Below the pieces are notes generated by a model. The model did no database searches. It was not told the origin of the DNA and saw only the letters and a list, made by a program, of their open reading frames with translations. Shown piece by piece: positions 36,600 through 51,400 of a stretch of 64,000 bases of DNA. Positions within the stretch are counted from its first letter, which is position 1; each line of letters begins with the position of its first letter. The DNA lies in assembly GCA_945859605.1 (NCBI GenBank), contig OX243822.1, positions 22,397,644 to 22,461,643 of the forward strand, written 5' to 3'. Origin of the DNA: Lumbricus rubellus (lineage: Eukaryota > Annelida > Clitellata > Crassiclitellata > Lumbricidae). The position numbers and the translations under genes are program-made.

Positions 36600-37248
36600 C
36601 TTGATCCTTGCGAAAGACTCCAACGACGACCAAAGACTGCGAATCACAGAGACAGGAAGCGCAACGAAAATACAATCATCACGCAGACGCAAGTAAGAAA
36701 GCGACATTGCGTAATAATTATTATGCAATGGCGTTTAGTGGGCCTACTATTACGCAAAAAAAGCTTGTTACGCTCTAACAAAATGTAGAATTAAGTTCTC
36801 ATATCTATGTGAGTAAGGCATTCATAGAAATGGCCTGTGCAACTGTTTCAATTAGGACCATAAAATGATCTTCTCGATAGTTGAAAAAATTCATTATTAT
36901 GACTAGGCCTATAACAAGTTCTTTACAAATATAGGGTAAAGGAGAAGACTAAACACCATTTAATACTTGTAAAGTAGTCTCTTATTTAGACTTTAGACAC
37001 TCGTGAATAAGTTGATGCTTTGTGCTTGGCTTTCGAGTGGCGCTTTGGAAATTGTATTATTAAGGTCTACAATTAGCCTACAACTATTAATTAGCCTAAA
37101 TAATTATTTTTCCATTGTCATAACTCTAAACTGCAGCTTTTGTACCTTGTTGCAATTTTGTCAACAAGTCTTCAAAGTACAAATATGACAGAACATCGAT
37201 GGTAAGCTACATATTAACTTGCAATAAATGTGAATAACTTGCTTAGTC
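36600..37248. promoter_or_regulatory. PA2G4 upstream region
   Basis: Region 5' of PA2G4 on its strand. A short palindromic word, TGCGTAATAATTATTATGCA, lies at about 36708-36727. No TATA box is evident. The rest is featureless. Confidence 0.3.
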
Positions 37249-37322
37249 TGCAGCGACCAAGTGGCCTCGAGGATCGAACCCGTACTTTATGCGTTAGATA
37301 GATGCTCTGACCAATGTGTAAA
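37249..37322 (-). repeat. tRNA-like sequence (SINE head or tRNA relic)
   Basis: The minus strand reads TGGTCAGAGCATCTATCTAA (A-box-like), then GGGTTCGATCC (B box) at tRNA spacing. I could not fold a full cloverleaf, so I do not call a tRNA gene. Confidence 0.45.
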
Positions 37323-38676
37323 TGAAGGCAAAATGCACTCGATTTTATAATTATAAGACGGCCTCTACCCTGCTTATTTTTAATTGCATTGATCGGGTGA
37401 GATCCTTCACCGCCAATTAAGGTTCTTTAATTAATTATTGAGTGGATCGATTGATCTTGCTTCACCGCTGTTCGTTTGCATAGGCGTCAATTAAGTAGGC
37501 CTAGGTCTAGGCCAGGGGCGAAGCCAGTGGGGGCCAATCCGGCCATGGCCCCCATTTTAAAATTGCATGGGACGTGCCCTCCCCCATTTGGTTTCAAGAA
37601 CCTTTAAATCAATGCAGCGAGGACAAGGCGAGAGAGAAAAAGTAGTCCGAAGAGATTACAACGAGAGATTATAAAGACTAAAATAAAGGTCCATCAATTA
37701 TTTTGGAAAGGAAAATGGTATATTTCCCGGGCAACACCGGTTACCTCAGCTAGTACTAGCGTAAATTGTCATACTGCTTTAAATGCCTTAAATTACAAAT
37801 AGCATCAATTTTGAAAACACGATCAAATTGGTGAATAGCTACAATCCTGGAGTGCAAAACCCTCTATAAAAGGGAGCTCAACAGTGAGGCTAAACTCAAA
37901 CACTTTACACTTAAAAGTCTTTATTGAAAAGTTTCATATCAGGATCAGTTTAACCCATTGAAACCTATAGTTAAGCACAGATTACCATTTATGCCTGCAT
38001 TTTCAATAAAAATCTGCAACATGGTTTGTAGACTATGGTCAGTTTGTTTCTGACATTCTACAAACAAATAAATGTTTATGCACAAATGCAACTTGAAAAC
38101 TCGTAGGATCATTCAAGTACCCTAGATGAAGTCAAGCATCCCTATATTGGCCAACATGTTGGATTTGATTCATCCACCATAGGTTGGATGCCCCCTGGAC
38201 TTACGGACAATTGATCTTACAGTAGCCAGCGCTACTTTTATTAGATTATTATCACTACACTTTATTAATGCTTGTGTTTTATTCTGCAATCTATTTTGAT
38301 TGTGCATTTGCAAATGGAGTAATAAAGGCTATACCAACTCTACCTTAAGTACATCCCTTGAAGTAGGGTGGGAGGGAAAAGCAGGGCATGAAAGCACATT
38401 GTAAAAGGATGAATAAAAGAAAAGAACAAAGAAGGAAGTCGGGCATGGGCGCTTGCACCATTTTCAACAGACTAACCAACAGCTAGGCTAATGCTAACAA
38501 AAATACTTCAATTATTAATAAATTTAATTGGCTACATTCTAAGCTCAGAATGCGACGCAGTGGAGAATATTCAGAGTGAACAAAGAAAGAAATCTGTCAT
38601 TCTTTCCAACAAAGTTAGAATTACGACATCAAAGACATCATTTCTCCCTGTCATAAACCAGTTTGCGTATAGCTGC
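37323..38676. other. Intergenic and 3' UTR of the zinc-finger gene
   Basis: Several minus-strand AATAAA signals (38278-38283, 38261-38266, 38237-38242, 37920-37925) could end the zinc-finger mRNA. No other gene is seen. Confidence 0.4.
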
Positions 38677-41600
38677 TCAGAGGCCGAATCGGAAGCGCTT
38701 TGACGGAGGTCGAGTGGTGGTCACACTTCCCATCTGCCTGTATTCCTCAGGCGATTCCCTCTGTCCCTCGTCCCTCTGTTCATAGCCAGTTATACGTCCG
38801 CTCCGGTCTGGACGTATCTCCCTCGACATCTGCGGCGGCTCTGCCTGACTAACAGCAGCAGTCTCCTGCCTCCTCTGCGAGTCTTCGGAAGACTTGTTGG
38901 TACTGTCACCGCCTTTGTCGAGCATTCCATACAGCTGGAGATTAACTGCATCGAGAACAGACATCGCCTGCTTTATAGTATCTTGGTCCCCACTTGGTAG
39001 TTTCGACGCCAGGGCCCTTGTTGCCCGCAGAGCACTGTACATGAGGTTCGAAGTTTCTGGATGATGACCAGACGTCAGGTGCTCAGCATTCTGCTGTCTA
39101 AGGTTCTTGAGGTGATTTTCAAGCGCTGCATCGCTTGTTCCCTGTTTAACGTAAGAACCAAAGTCATGTATACATCATATAAAACAATAACATTAAAACA
39201 ATGAAATAGGCTGTTAAAAGCACTAATTAAATATTAGCAGAACACTTCACACTGTGAAGTTTCTCCAAAGCACAATAGAAATTTTTTTATAGAATGCTTT
39301 GTATTGCGGAAGTGCAAGATTCACCTTCACACAAAATCCACACAAAGTCACAGACTCGTGTTTTCCAGTTGCAAGAAATCATCTTGTGACAACAGGATCA
39401 CTTTAACGCAGAAGCTCAGCTTTGACAGAGTAAAATCAACTTTCTTCTTATACATACAGAATTTGCAATTATGGTAAGTTATTAAAACAATGTACTTTAA
39501 CTTTCTGTGTTTTGATCGTAGGCATACCTGTCAAGCATCACCAATAAAACTTAGCAAATACGTATTACGCACTTGCTAGACCGTGTAATGTGTATTTGTC
39601 AGTGAGATGGAAATTTTGATTGGTGTGACTGGTTATGCCAGATTAGAAAAGTTGATGTATGGTCACCAGTTGCCAGAAGTTGTAGTTAGATAACCGAGAC
39701 TAAACCCAGTGTTTGAAGCCAAAAACAAATGATTTTAAGTGACTTTTTGAAGGAAAGAAGTGAACTTGAGCTACTGAAAATAGTGGCAGACGATTGCGTT
39801 CCTTAGGAAGAGACATCAAATGCATGTAGTTCATTTTTTCTGTTAAGGTTAACAATATCAGAGCTAAAAAATTGAACAATGTACCAGTTCATGCAAAAAT
39901 CTAGAGTGGACAATGGCAGGTGTGTCCCCTTTCTTTCAATCAAGGAGGAACACAAAACACCTAACTATTAAGCATGCAGCTATGGATGTCATGCAACAAT
40001 TGTATACTGAACTTGAGGGACCTTACCGCTTTGGCAAGGCTGTTTAGACGATATTCCAGCAGAGCTTGCGTCAAAGAGTTGGAGATCTGTAGAGCAATTT
40101 CGGCATCAGCTTCTGTGTCAATGTTACATTGTGCCTGCAAGAAGACATTTCATACTCAATTAAACAAAACTATAATCAAAGCAACAACACTTTCTGTTTA
40201 AGTTTGGCTCAAACTTCATGAGTTTTACAATAATGGATTGTAATCAAATTTCTGAAAGAAACGGAATCATATCTTCACGAAGTAAAATTTCAAAATCACA
40301 ATCATATCCCACAATATCCATGAAACAAGCCTTGGCTAGAATGTCAAAAGCAGCAAAAAAACCTACAAACATTCAGTGAATCATGTGGCATTCCGAGACA
40401 TAAGAAGAGCTATCCAAAATTCAAGAGATGACTTACAATTGCTGCTTTAACCAAGTCGATGTTGAGGTTGGCTATGTTTGAATCTCCATCGTCCGCTGGT
40501 GGATTCCGGCTCCGCTCCACAGAAACCCTCCTTTCCTCCTCGTAACCAGCTGGTCTTTTTCCGTAATGATCTGACTCGTGTCCACCAGAAACTCTCCTTT
40601 CCTCCTCGTAACCAGCTGGTCTTTTGCCGTAATGCTCAGACTCGTGTCCACCAGAAACCCTCCTTTCCTCCTCGTAACCAGCTGGTCTTTTGCCGTAATG
40701 ATCTGACCCATGTCTGGCTTCAGAACTCTCTGTGGCGCTTGCTGTGGCTGCATAATCATCACCATCCTTTGTCAGTGACTGATGGTCATAGTTGATGACT
40801 GCTCTCGACTCCAGGCTGCTGCTGCTGCTGCTAGAGGGAGTCGGATAGTAATGGTCATACCTATTGTTGTAGCCTGGATAGCGTTGTTGTTGGTAGTATG
40901 GGTCAGTTGGAGCCATTGGGGCGCGTCGCCGTTCAGGTGGATAACCCCTGGCTGGAGGCAAACGAGGACCAACTTCCCGAGGAGGAAACAAGGAGCGTGG
41001 TGGTGGGCCAAATGGTCGCTGGCCACGTGGTGGAGGACCAGGTGGTCTCAAGGTGGGAGCACCAGGTCTGAATCGAGTCGGAGGTGGTGGCTGGTACATG
41101 TTCGTGCCTCTGCCTCTGTTTGGACCGACGGGTGCCGGAGGATTGATCCTCCTCAGTGCATCGACGTCAAGAACTGGTCCTTCATCTCTTTCGCCATCAT
41201 CCTCCTCTTCATACTCCGACACGTCCTTGTAGAGGGCGCTTCTTTCATTGAATCCTCCCAGACCGGGAAGAGCTGTAAACATCGTGAAGTCAACACATCA
41301 ATCAACAGTCACAACTGATGTAAGAATCAATCCATCATCACAAAATGAATTGCTAATAATAAAGCAGAGCTAAGTTTATGCTTTTAGTCCAGTACAGTAG
41401 CAATTAACAGCAATTTTTACAAAACAAAATGAAATACAGAGAATGTGTTGATGATTTACAGTCTATAACCCTTGTTATATGACAGTAAATCATCAGCAGA
41501 ACTGTTAATCTTGAGTTTCGCTAGCGGTTTTCAACATCCACGTTTTCTAATCAGAATGAGATGCTTCTACAGATCTATGTTGCTGATGATCATCACTACC

Positions 41601-44600
41601 AAATAAATCATATTCAACCTATACATCAATTGTTACCTCAACTTGCATTGCATCCAATTCTCTCCATTCAACCCACCAATAACTATACGAGCTGTGATAA
41701 ATTTTGTAACCTCAATCCATTAAGTAACCAATGGTCAGAGCTGAGACAAGTTCTGCTACATAATTTCAGCCTGACATATTTCTTACAAGCTGCAACCTGT
41801 CAGATTGTTATTGAAAATAAGTAAAATTGATTGATTCTGGTGACTTTTGTGTTGAAATAATGATGCAAATACATCCTTCACCAACACCTAAGAAAGTGTT
41901 CCTGATATCCACATTCACTTCATCGTTGTTTTGGCCTCCTATTCATTTGGTTCTTGGGCAGTTCTCCCTCAAGTTGTCGGAATATCATAACTGATTCTAA
42001 TGTCACTCCTTGCCCAGTAAAATGTCATTAAACAGCTAATTGTCTGTTCAAGCAGTATATAAGCAAAATAAGCATAGAGGTAAGTAGATGAAAAATGCAG
42101 CAATACAACTTACAAGACTTTGGTCTTGAATGCGCATCATCCACCTCCAGCCATTCTTCATCCTTTGCTTTATCATCGTCAGCTGTAACAACAATAATAA
42201 TGCACACAGCTTATAACAAATACGTCTCCAAAGACAAAGCTTTACTTAAAAGCCACCGTCTTTCAAGTTCAACAGTGCCTTCTCAAAGTGACAATTTTAC
42301 ATAATTTCTTCGTTCTTAGCAACTCATGCTCAATTTTGCTTTCTTGATCCATCAGGTTTTATGAATTAATATGCAATATTCTAAACTGTACATCACGATT
42401 TAAAGGAGCTATTATTTTTTCAAATGCACACCTATATCTGTGACTAGACATAAGTCTAAGTGTGTAGCAAGGTCATTCTTTGTCAAGCAGAGCAATGAAA
42501 AGTCATCCCTCAACACCGTAGAATTTTGTTCAGCAAATTGAGGCGAAGGTATGAGAGATGAAATTGAGGAAACATACAACCTTAATTGAATGACCCCCTC
42601 CCAGCAACCTAGAAATGCAGGTGTATCACTCTTCATCAAATGCTTCATTGGTCCATCATTCCAGAACAGTTTGTCCAACAATCTAGGACACACATGGGTT
42701 CCTGACCATTCTGCCTCTGCCATTCTTAAAAACCATTCTGATCAACTGCAGCTACATGTTGTCATGTCAGAAGCATCTCTAAATAGTCACATGAAAACGG
42801 GTGCTTTATATATATAAAAGATATATTCGTGATTTCCCAATGTCATGTAGTATTTCTGGCCAGTGCTTTTGAGTGACTCTGAGCAAGCAATAAATAATAC
42901 TAAGTATTTTTTATGACACACACACGAGACATGCACACAAGAAACGGATTGTATGAATACTCGCCTTCAAAAGGCTTCAACTGGATCTTCAGTCTCATCT
43001 TGTGCCTGCCTTCCCGTGCTTCAGTCTCTTCTGCAAACTTAGTTGCTGCTCTAACTTTCTCCGACTTTCGTCGAATGTCCCACAAAATATTATACTCCCG
43101 AATTGAGTGGTACTTCTACAAAATCATAAACGCTGTAGAGACAAAAAAAGTGCATTCAGAAGACAGGAGAACAGGCGAAATACAATGAAGATGTTTCTAC
43201 AAACGCTCACACCGCATAAAATGTCACTGCATTGCATCAAAATCAATTAAATTAATTAATAGTCTAGATCAAGTCTAAAAATTATGTATTCTTCTGACAA
43301 CTAGAATTTATAGTGGCTTGAGGTCACCTGGGATATGAAAAGCAAACACAAGTGTCATGACCAAGGCTCGAGTCAGCTGTCAAAGTCAATAACTTGGTGA
43401 ATCTATGCAAGGTATGAGAATAAAAGTGTAAGCAAAGCTGTTGTCATGTGAGAAGCACCTCTAAAAAGTTACAAAGATGATCTAGATAAATTTGTGTCGG
43501 GTGGATCAATGTTTACAATGTATGTACCTCTATCATAACATTTAATCAGTACCATTTTGAAAGTTTGGACTGAATTCCTAGTGGGTCATTCCATGTCAAA
43601 TCAACCAAAATTCAGAAACATCCCCACCACACCATCTCAGAATTTGATGAAATTTTGCCAGTTTGTAAACCAACATATCTTAGGAAGCTATGCAAAATAT
43701 TAGCTCAAAATGTTGCACGGTCTTCGAGATATGACCATTTTTATAGTGGGGGGTAGCAACAGCTCGCGAACGACTTAATTCTGAGGCGTTTTTGATCACT
43801 AATATCTCAGGAAGTATCATAGATACTTGTATAAAATTTTCACAACATTAGTAGTCTTATGAGTAGACTCTGACCATTGTAAAATTTTACAGTTTGAACC
43901 ATTACTTGTAAGCCCAGCTCAGCCTGAAAATGGCATTTTGCTAATTTCGACAGTATGAAAATCGATTTTTGAACAACCATTACTCTGTTAGTATTAAATA
44001 TAAAGTCCCAGAACCTTTTGGGTTTGTAATAGGCCTTGTGATGAATGATCTGGCAAATTCTGAGGTATTTTAAATGCTAACTTGATGTGTTATACCTACT
44101 TGAAAACTGCACGAAGTGAAAAGTAGGTCATGATGCCTTCCATTACAAAATTCCAGTTGAAAACCGAGTTTTTCTTACATTCGGGAATCAATCACGAGAA
44201 AACAACAAGATCCGCATAGTTTGGACTGTCATATATAGGTCAGGAAATGAACCAGAGGACTCTTATATTTTTCATGTGATCAGTTTGTTGTGCCCTTTTC
44301 AAATATGTGAGAATCTTGGTGGTATCATTGGCGATTTTTAATTTATAAATTTGTAAATACTGCACAAACGTCAATTTACATCAATTCGATATAATATGAT
44401 TATCTCAGAAAGGATAAAAACACGTTTTTCAACTTCATTTTTGTAATGGAAGGCATCACAGAAGCAAAATGATATTTGTATCTTTGGAAAGTACTTTTCA
44501 AGCTTTTTTGAATGGAGTGCAGCACATAACTGTGCTACCTATCCCACATGGCCATATAAGAACATATATCTGAGATAAACATGCAATTATAGATGTCCGA

Positions 44601-47600
44601 ATAGATAAAAATTGGCATTTGTGCAATGTTTACACATTCATACATTAAAAACAACTAATAATACAACCAATATTTTTGTATATTTGAAAAGAGTACAACA
44701 AACTCATTACATGAAAGAAATACAAGTCCTCTGGTTCATTTTCTGACCTAGATATGACATCCCAAACTTTGCAGATCATGCCGTTTTCTCCCGAATGTAA
44801 AAAAAACCTGGTTTTTCAACTGGAATTTCAAAACGGCCGGCATCACGGAACAAAAATGAAATTTGTATCCTATGAAAGTACTTTTCAAGCCCTTTTTAAT
44901 GGTGTATAGCACATAACTGTGCTACCTATCCCACATGGCCATATTTCAATCGGCAGATGACCTACTTTTCACTTCGTGCAGTTTTCAAGTAGGTATAACA
45001 CATCAAGTTAGCATTTAAAATACCTCAGAATTTGCCAGATCATTCATCACAAGGCCTATTACAAACCCAAAAGGTTCTGGGACTTTATATTTAATACTAA
45101 CAGAGTAATGGTTGTTCAAAAATCGATTTTCATACTGTCGAAATTAACAAAATGCCATTTTCAGGCTGAGCTGGGCTTACAAGTAATGGTTCAAACTGTA
45201 AAATTTTACAATGGTCAGAGTCTACTCATAAGACTACTAATGTTGTGAAAATTTTATACAAGTATCTATGATACTTCCTGAGATATTAGTGATCAAAAAC
45301 GCCTCAGAATTAAGTCGTTCGCGAGCTGTTGCTACCCCCCCACTATAAAAATGGTCATATCTCGAAGACCGTGCAACATTTTGAGCTAATATTTTGCATA
45401 GCTTCCTAAGATATGTTGGTTTACAAACTGGCAAAATTTCATCAAATTCTGAGATGGTGTGGTGGGGACCATTGGTTGATTTGACATGGAATGACCCTAG
45501 TCTGAGGGCAGTGTTTTTTACAGAGTGAATCATGGACTGTAAGTCATTTCATGAGCTAGAAAATTACCAAATCCAAACATTGAAATTAATTTAACCTTAG
45601 ATCAGAATCACACAAACTTTACCCTGCTGTCTATAACTGAATTATTTAAAAGTAGCTATTTATTTTAAATTACCATATCCTTGCTATATCCTTAGAGATC
45701 AGACAGATGGATGTAGTTTGGTATTTTCATGGTTTTAAAAGGCACTACATAAACACCTAGATATCTACATGCCAATATGATATTAATATCACTTCAATAT
45801 CATATTAGGCCAACACCGCATGAATAATGAATATCGAAAATGAAAATGTGATATGAAGTTCCATCATTATCGCAAACAGCACTTGCCACCCGAAATGCCA
45901 TTATGCCTTAAAATTGAAGGCCACAGACCAGAGAACAGCAGTGGCAGCAGAACTGTCATAATTCAATCGACTGAACTAGTAATAGCTCACAAAGTATTTC
46001 TGTCGATGTTTGATTCCTGTCACGTGCGGAATGATCTGTCGCATGTCCATCTTGCACTGACACAAGTCACAGATGTAACGTGGCTCAATTGAACTGTCCT
46101 CCACCTGAAACTCAGTCATGTAGTCGAGACCTAAAATCAAGCAACAGACCACGCAAAGTGTAACAAAGACATATTTACTCCATTATAATGTTCTGGAATA
46201 CAGATAAATCATAATCTTAGCTAAACACTAAACAGTTTAAGTCATACCTTACTTAATGCGCTCAACATTATTTCGGCATATAAATATTAAGAACTAGATG
46301 CCACATAAATATTAAGGACTAGATGTCACATAAATATTAAGGACTAGATGTCACGTAAATATTAAGGACTAGATGCCTGCCTGTCCTAAGGTGGTAAAGT
46401 TTAGCAAGCTGGTTGCCATGTAAAACCATCCATCCCTTTCTCTGTACTTCCCCTCCTCTCCACCTGCCCTTTCCCTTCCCATCCTCTCTTTCCCCATCTA
46501 TCCCTCCTACTCCTTGACCTTCCTCATTCACCTGCCACTCCCCTCAGGGCCCATAACGGTTTGTTGCCACCTAGCAAGTGATGCAGCAAGATAGCATAAA
46601 ACTACACTACACATGAGACACACACATTTCTGTTCTAATAAATTATTACATCCATTTACTGTGCCTAGATTGCTTTCACTCTGACCTAAAATTCAGAAAG
46701 TGCTAAAGAACCTGAGATGCAGTTCACCATGCAAGCACATTATGTGTTTAGGTCAAACTTCAAGTCCCGTCCTCCAATATGAATTTCTGATCACAATAAA
46801 TAACTGCACCAACTTTCAGCAAAATTGAAGACGTTCATGTCAGGCACTGTGCAGATTTGACATGGACTGACTCCTATAGCTAACTTCAACACATACCTCT
46901 ATAGTTGAGTAAATGAATGGTTGGATGAATCAGGGAATTTATGAACTGCTCATTGAAGAACCCCTACAAGAACATTAAAGACTATCTAAGCCGGTTTGAT
47001 AAGACATACCAATGAGGGGCTCTGAGCACTGGTCCAGCTGTTCCTGCACCCTCACTACTTTTCGCTTCTTTTTTGTCTTCAGTAAGTCCTCAACCATCGC
47101 CGAGTCACATCCTCCTCCTCCTTCTTTCTTCTTCTTCTCAAAATCCTCTGCAACAGACAAAAACAGCAATAAGATCATTGAAAGCGATGACAAACATCCC
47201 ACACACTTCACTTATTTGCCGCTTGTCAGATACAAATTCCAGGTCAGCATTTGCATACATATGCTGTGTGCTACAAAGCCACTACACAAAGGTTCACGGC
47301 CTTACATTACAAGTGCATATAATAGTCCTTTGCTACATTACCTCCATAGGCAGATTAAACAGCAATTAAACAGAGCTAGACCATCCCCAAAAGTTCTTCA
47401 GGAAAGTTTCAAACAATTTTTTTTCTTGCATCAGCTGAAATCAACAAGATGCTAACCAAATGCCCCTTTACAGATATACCAAATACAAAACAACTACACA
47501 AAACCAGTAATTTCCTTTAAATATTTAACTACAGCGCATATTCTGTTATCACAAAGTTCTGATTTGGATCACAAATTCAACACAAAACATAACACAACCT

Positions 47601-48392
47601 TATTAAAATGCATAATATAACATAACTCTTGAAAGCATAATTATACAAATTTTCCAATGTATTTGATAATTTTACTAGATTAACCTTAATCCACAATCAT
47701 AATTAATTCTCTGAAAGTTGCCATACTTTCTTTACTTAACAGATTGTCCTCAAGAAGTAAGCTTGCAGTCTGTGCCATATAAAGACAGATGCAAACTTAC
47801 TTGATCCACCCAAGAGTTTTGTTCTTAGAAGGTAAATGTACGAGTGAACAACACAATTGATGTTACAACATCACCGGTTCCGTAAAGCACGTCATGTGTT
47901 TAAGCTGCATTTTAAATGTTTTAAAACATATTTTCAGTAAGCAGTTATTTTGCATTTCCCTGTAACTAAAATGTCAGCTGATTAGCAAGATATCGATGGA
48001 GACAAAGAATGTTTCAAAACAGAATCAATAATCAACTCATTACGCATTTCAGCACTACAGTATTTGTTAGAAAATCTTGCAGGTAACATACAATGTACCA
48101 CACATATGGTCAGTGGTATTTTTAAAGCATGAGGATGACAGAGAATAGTTTATCATTAGCAACCTCATCTATCTTCTCTATACCCCTCTGTCAAAGGCAA
48201 GTGCATTAGCATTCTGCCACCAAGCAAACTGCCAAGGTGGTAGATGGCGAATGCTTTTGCCTTTCTCCTGCATGTTATGCTTCTGGAATATGATCGAAAT
48301 GCTGGCTAAATTGTCAAGTAACTTGTTATAAAAAAGTGGACTAGGAAGGTTCTGTCTCTGCATGTCTGTCTGTCTGTCTGTCTGTCTATCTG

Positions 48393-48444
<52 letters not shown>

Positions 48445-51400
48445 AGCATGTGCTTGCACTTCAATCCCCTTAAACCTTTAGGGCCTGGTCTTAGAAAGCA
48501 GCAACTACATAGGCACATGTTGGAGCCTTAAAACAGAACTTTTCAAACGAGGCTGGGTCGGGGGCGCTCCTGAGCAGTGACCTTGAAGGGGTGCTATGTA
48601 AATATCCATAATAAATGAATGAATGGATCAGGTCTGCACCAAGCCTAGAACTGATTCATCAATAATGTCAAGGATTTTGTTCATTTAGATGGTTTTTCTG
48701 CATGCAAGTCACCTTGGCGTCCATGACAGCATCCAACCCATCCTTCTCATGAACAATATGTCAACATGAACCTGTATATCATATTTGTATGTATGTATGT
48801 TTGCATGCATATGAACATTTATATAGTGCACTACAATAACCTCACGAATGTAACTATGCAACACTTCTAAACAAGTGTGACTTAATTGACCTCGAGAATG
48901 TTTTACGAGATACATTCAGTGCAGTATTTTGAATTGTTAATGGAAGACTGTTCTAGTATGAAGATCCAATACATGAGAAAGCATGGTGGGCTCATCGATG
49001 TACGCGAGCGTTGGACTATCAAGTACCCACGAGTCGCAGAGATCGACGACTTTGTTGGTTAGAGACATGAACGCAGAGAGCTTTAGCGGACGCTTTTATC
49101 TCGGCGGAGAGTGAACGACGTACGATATTGACACGACCTTGAACATTAGTCACCAGTGGTGCTTCAATCTACCAACCACACGCGACGAATGCCCCTTTGA
49201 ACTACTTACTAGTCTAGTTCGTTACAAACATCAACATCACAGTAATTGGAATTTGTTAACCAACTAGCGTTCGTACCTAGCTTCGCCCGAGTTTATACCC
49301 AGGCATAATATGTCACATAATGTCAACGCTTCATGAAGAATGACAAACCGCCTTATATAGACATTTAGTCTCGCCTTCAGATCACGTGATCCTTATTAAT
49401 ATAGTATATGAGTAAACTGCGCTAAGAATGAAAGCATCAAGCTTTGCCGAGAGACATTCATCTATTAACTCATCTAGGTGGATGCATCATAAGAGTATGC
49501 CACGTTGTTTCAACACTAAGCGCACGCTCGTCATTACCCCCATAGTATACTCGCGCATGCTCGTTATTTAAGGCATATGGAAGCGGGATTGATCTAGCTA
49601 CAATATAAATTGCATTGATGAAAAATAGAATACCACAATGGGTGAATCAAATACACTAAAATACAGCCTTTAAAAATATAGCTTTTTACAGGTTTAAAAT
49701 GTATATAGCAAATAACATACCGGGAACTTTATTGAAATGTTCATTTTTAAACACAAATTTAAATTTTCTTTACAAAAGCACTTTTAGGTCAAATAGATGA
49801 TTTTAATTTACACATAATTGAAACTTATGACTATATTTTGCAAGAAATTGTACAAGGTAAAGAAACATCAACATTACTGCACACATTCAACGACGTTCGT
49901 CTATTAACTCGTAGGTGGATGCAAAAATTCGCGTGTGCTATAATCAGATGTGAAGTATATAATTTTAATTTTTACTCAAATCCCTAAAAATATTGGGTCA
50001 TATTAGTGTGTGCGTTATACTGCCGGGCTAAGCAAAAAGACAGTAACTCCTTACCATAACAGTCTGAGTTACTGTCTTTTTGCTAAGCACGGCAGAATAT
50101 ACGAGTGCAAGTTATATTCGTGAAATACGGTAGATTCGTAGGAGAACATTAAGTAACAATTTTATATCGTGTGTCGCATTGAGGAGATGAATTTTTGAAA
50201 GCTTTGTTCTGATTTTTCCAGCTTTCATGTACTGTAATTTGCTGCTCTATATCATCACCCTCATCATATGCGTGATAAAAATATTTTAGACTATTTTCAG
50301 GGTTTCCCTGGTTTCGTGCATTTCCACCCTACTATGTTGTTCCCACCCTCGTGTGTTAGTCCACCTGATTTGCATATATTTTGCTCCGCCTAAGTTGTAT
50401 CACGTGGTCCATCAAGATAAGTTGCAGGCATTAATTGCTGACAGGATTAAATGCAAACATGTGTGAACTTCAAAAGTTTGCATATGAGAAATGAAACGAC
50501 ATTTTGAGCAGGAAAAAAGTTGTGTTGACATCTATAGAAACACACACTATCGTCGTCATGTCTTGTTCACAAGTTGCACAAACAGCACACTGCCTAACAA
50601 ATGCTTATCAAATACGGTGCAGATGCACTTGCACACTGTAAATGGCAGACAAAGTCATGATTACCGAATGTTAAATGGGTTGAGGGGGTCAAACTGAAAT
50701 TCCGTAAACTGTATGATCAATTGATCATGTATATGTCATAGTGTAGCTAGATGTGAAGGCCAGGGTGAGAATTGCCGGGGGTTGAGGGGTTTCAACCCCC
50801 AGTCTTTCTTAGAGCCCCATCTTAAAGTCTGTGTTTCACACCCTGATTTCAAGTGGATAATGGTCCAACCCCCCAGTTATTTTTCCACAATTCTTACACT
50901 GGTGAAGGCACTTGCACAGCAGATGATGTTGTTCAATTGTTCTGAAATGCTGCATTGCTGTCTGGTCATGGGCAAAACTGATTACGTTAAGACCCTCAGA
51001 AATTTACGATCCTGTGGTGCGCAATTTTCGTTTTGCTTCAATTTTATATAAACCAAAGTGCGGTTATGCAGTTGGATAAATAAAGAATATACTCACTTAC
51101 TTACTTATGGGTCACCTTGGCTGATCTTGCTAAGGAGGCTAGCTGCGATAGGCAAGGGCACAAGTACCACAACTCATCCCAGCTACATCTGCAATTAAGC
51201 ATGGGTGTGGACAGTAAACATGAGAAGCCATGTCAAGTTCACCTGCTCTGGAACTAGACTGCCTCTGCAGAGTTTTTACCCAACTGAAACTAGAAAGCTG
51301 TTGCCTGTTTTTCACGCAGCTGCACACAAAAGATGCAAGTACTGCAAGCAGGATTCTGTTCCTGCACGATGTATTAGTGCATCTCGACAGCCAAATAGGT

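Noticed and set aside
37249..37322. tRNA gene
   Set aside because: A and B boxes are present, but I could not form a proper acceptor stem; better read as a SINE head or relic.
40782..41318. 178-codon plus-strand frame opposite exon 13 of the zinc-finger gene
   Set aside because: Antisense shadow of a Pro-rich exon, with no family signature.
46895..46973. Exon-like segment (FFNEQFINSLIHPT) with good acceptor and donor between exons 9 and 10 of the zinc-finger gene
   Set aside because: Its frame is open only if entered in phase 0, but exon 9 ends in phase 1 and exon 9 joins exon 10 directly in frame. It may be an alternative or decoy exon.
47797..47819. Possible 23-base microexon flanked by AG and GTAAGT
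   Set aside because: Including it breaks the frame into exon 9 with either acceptor.
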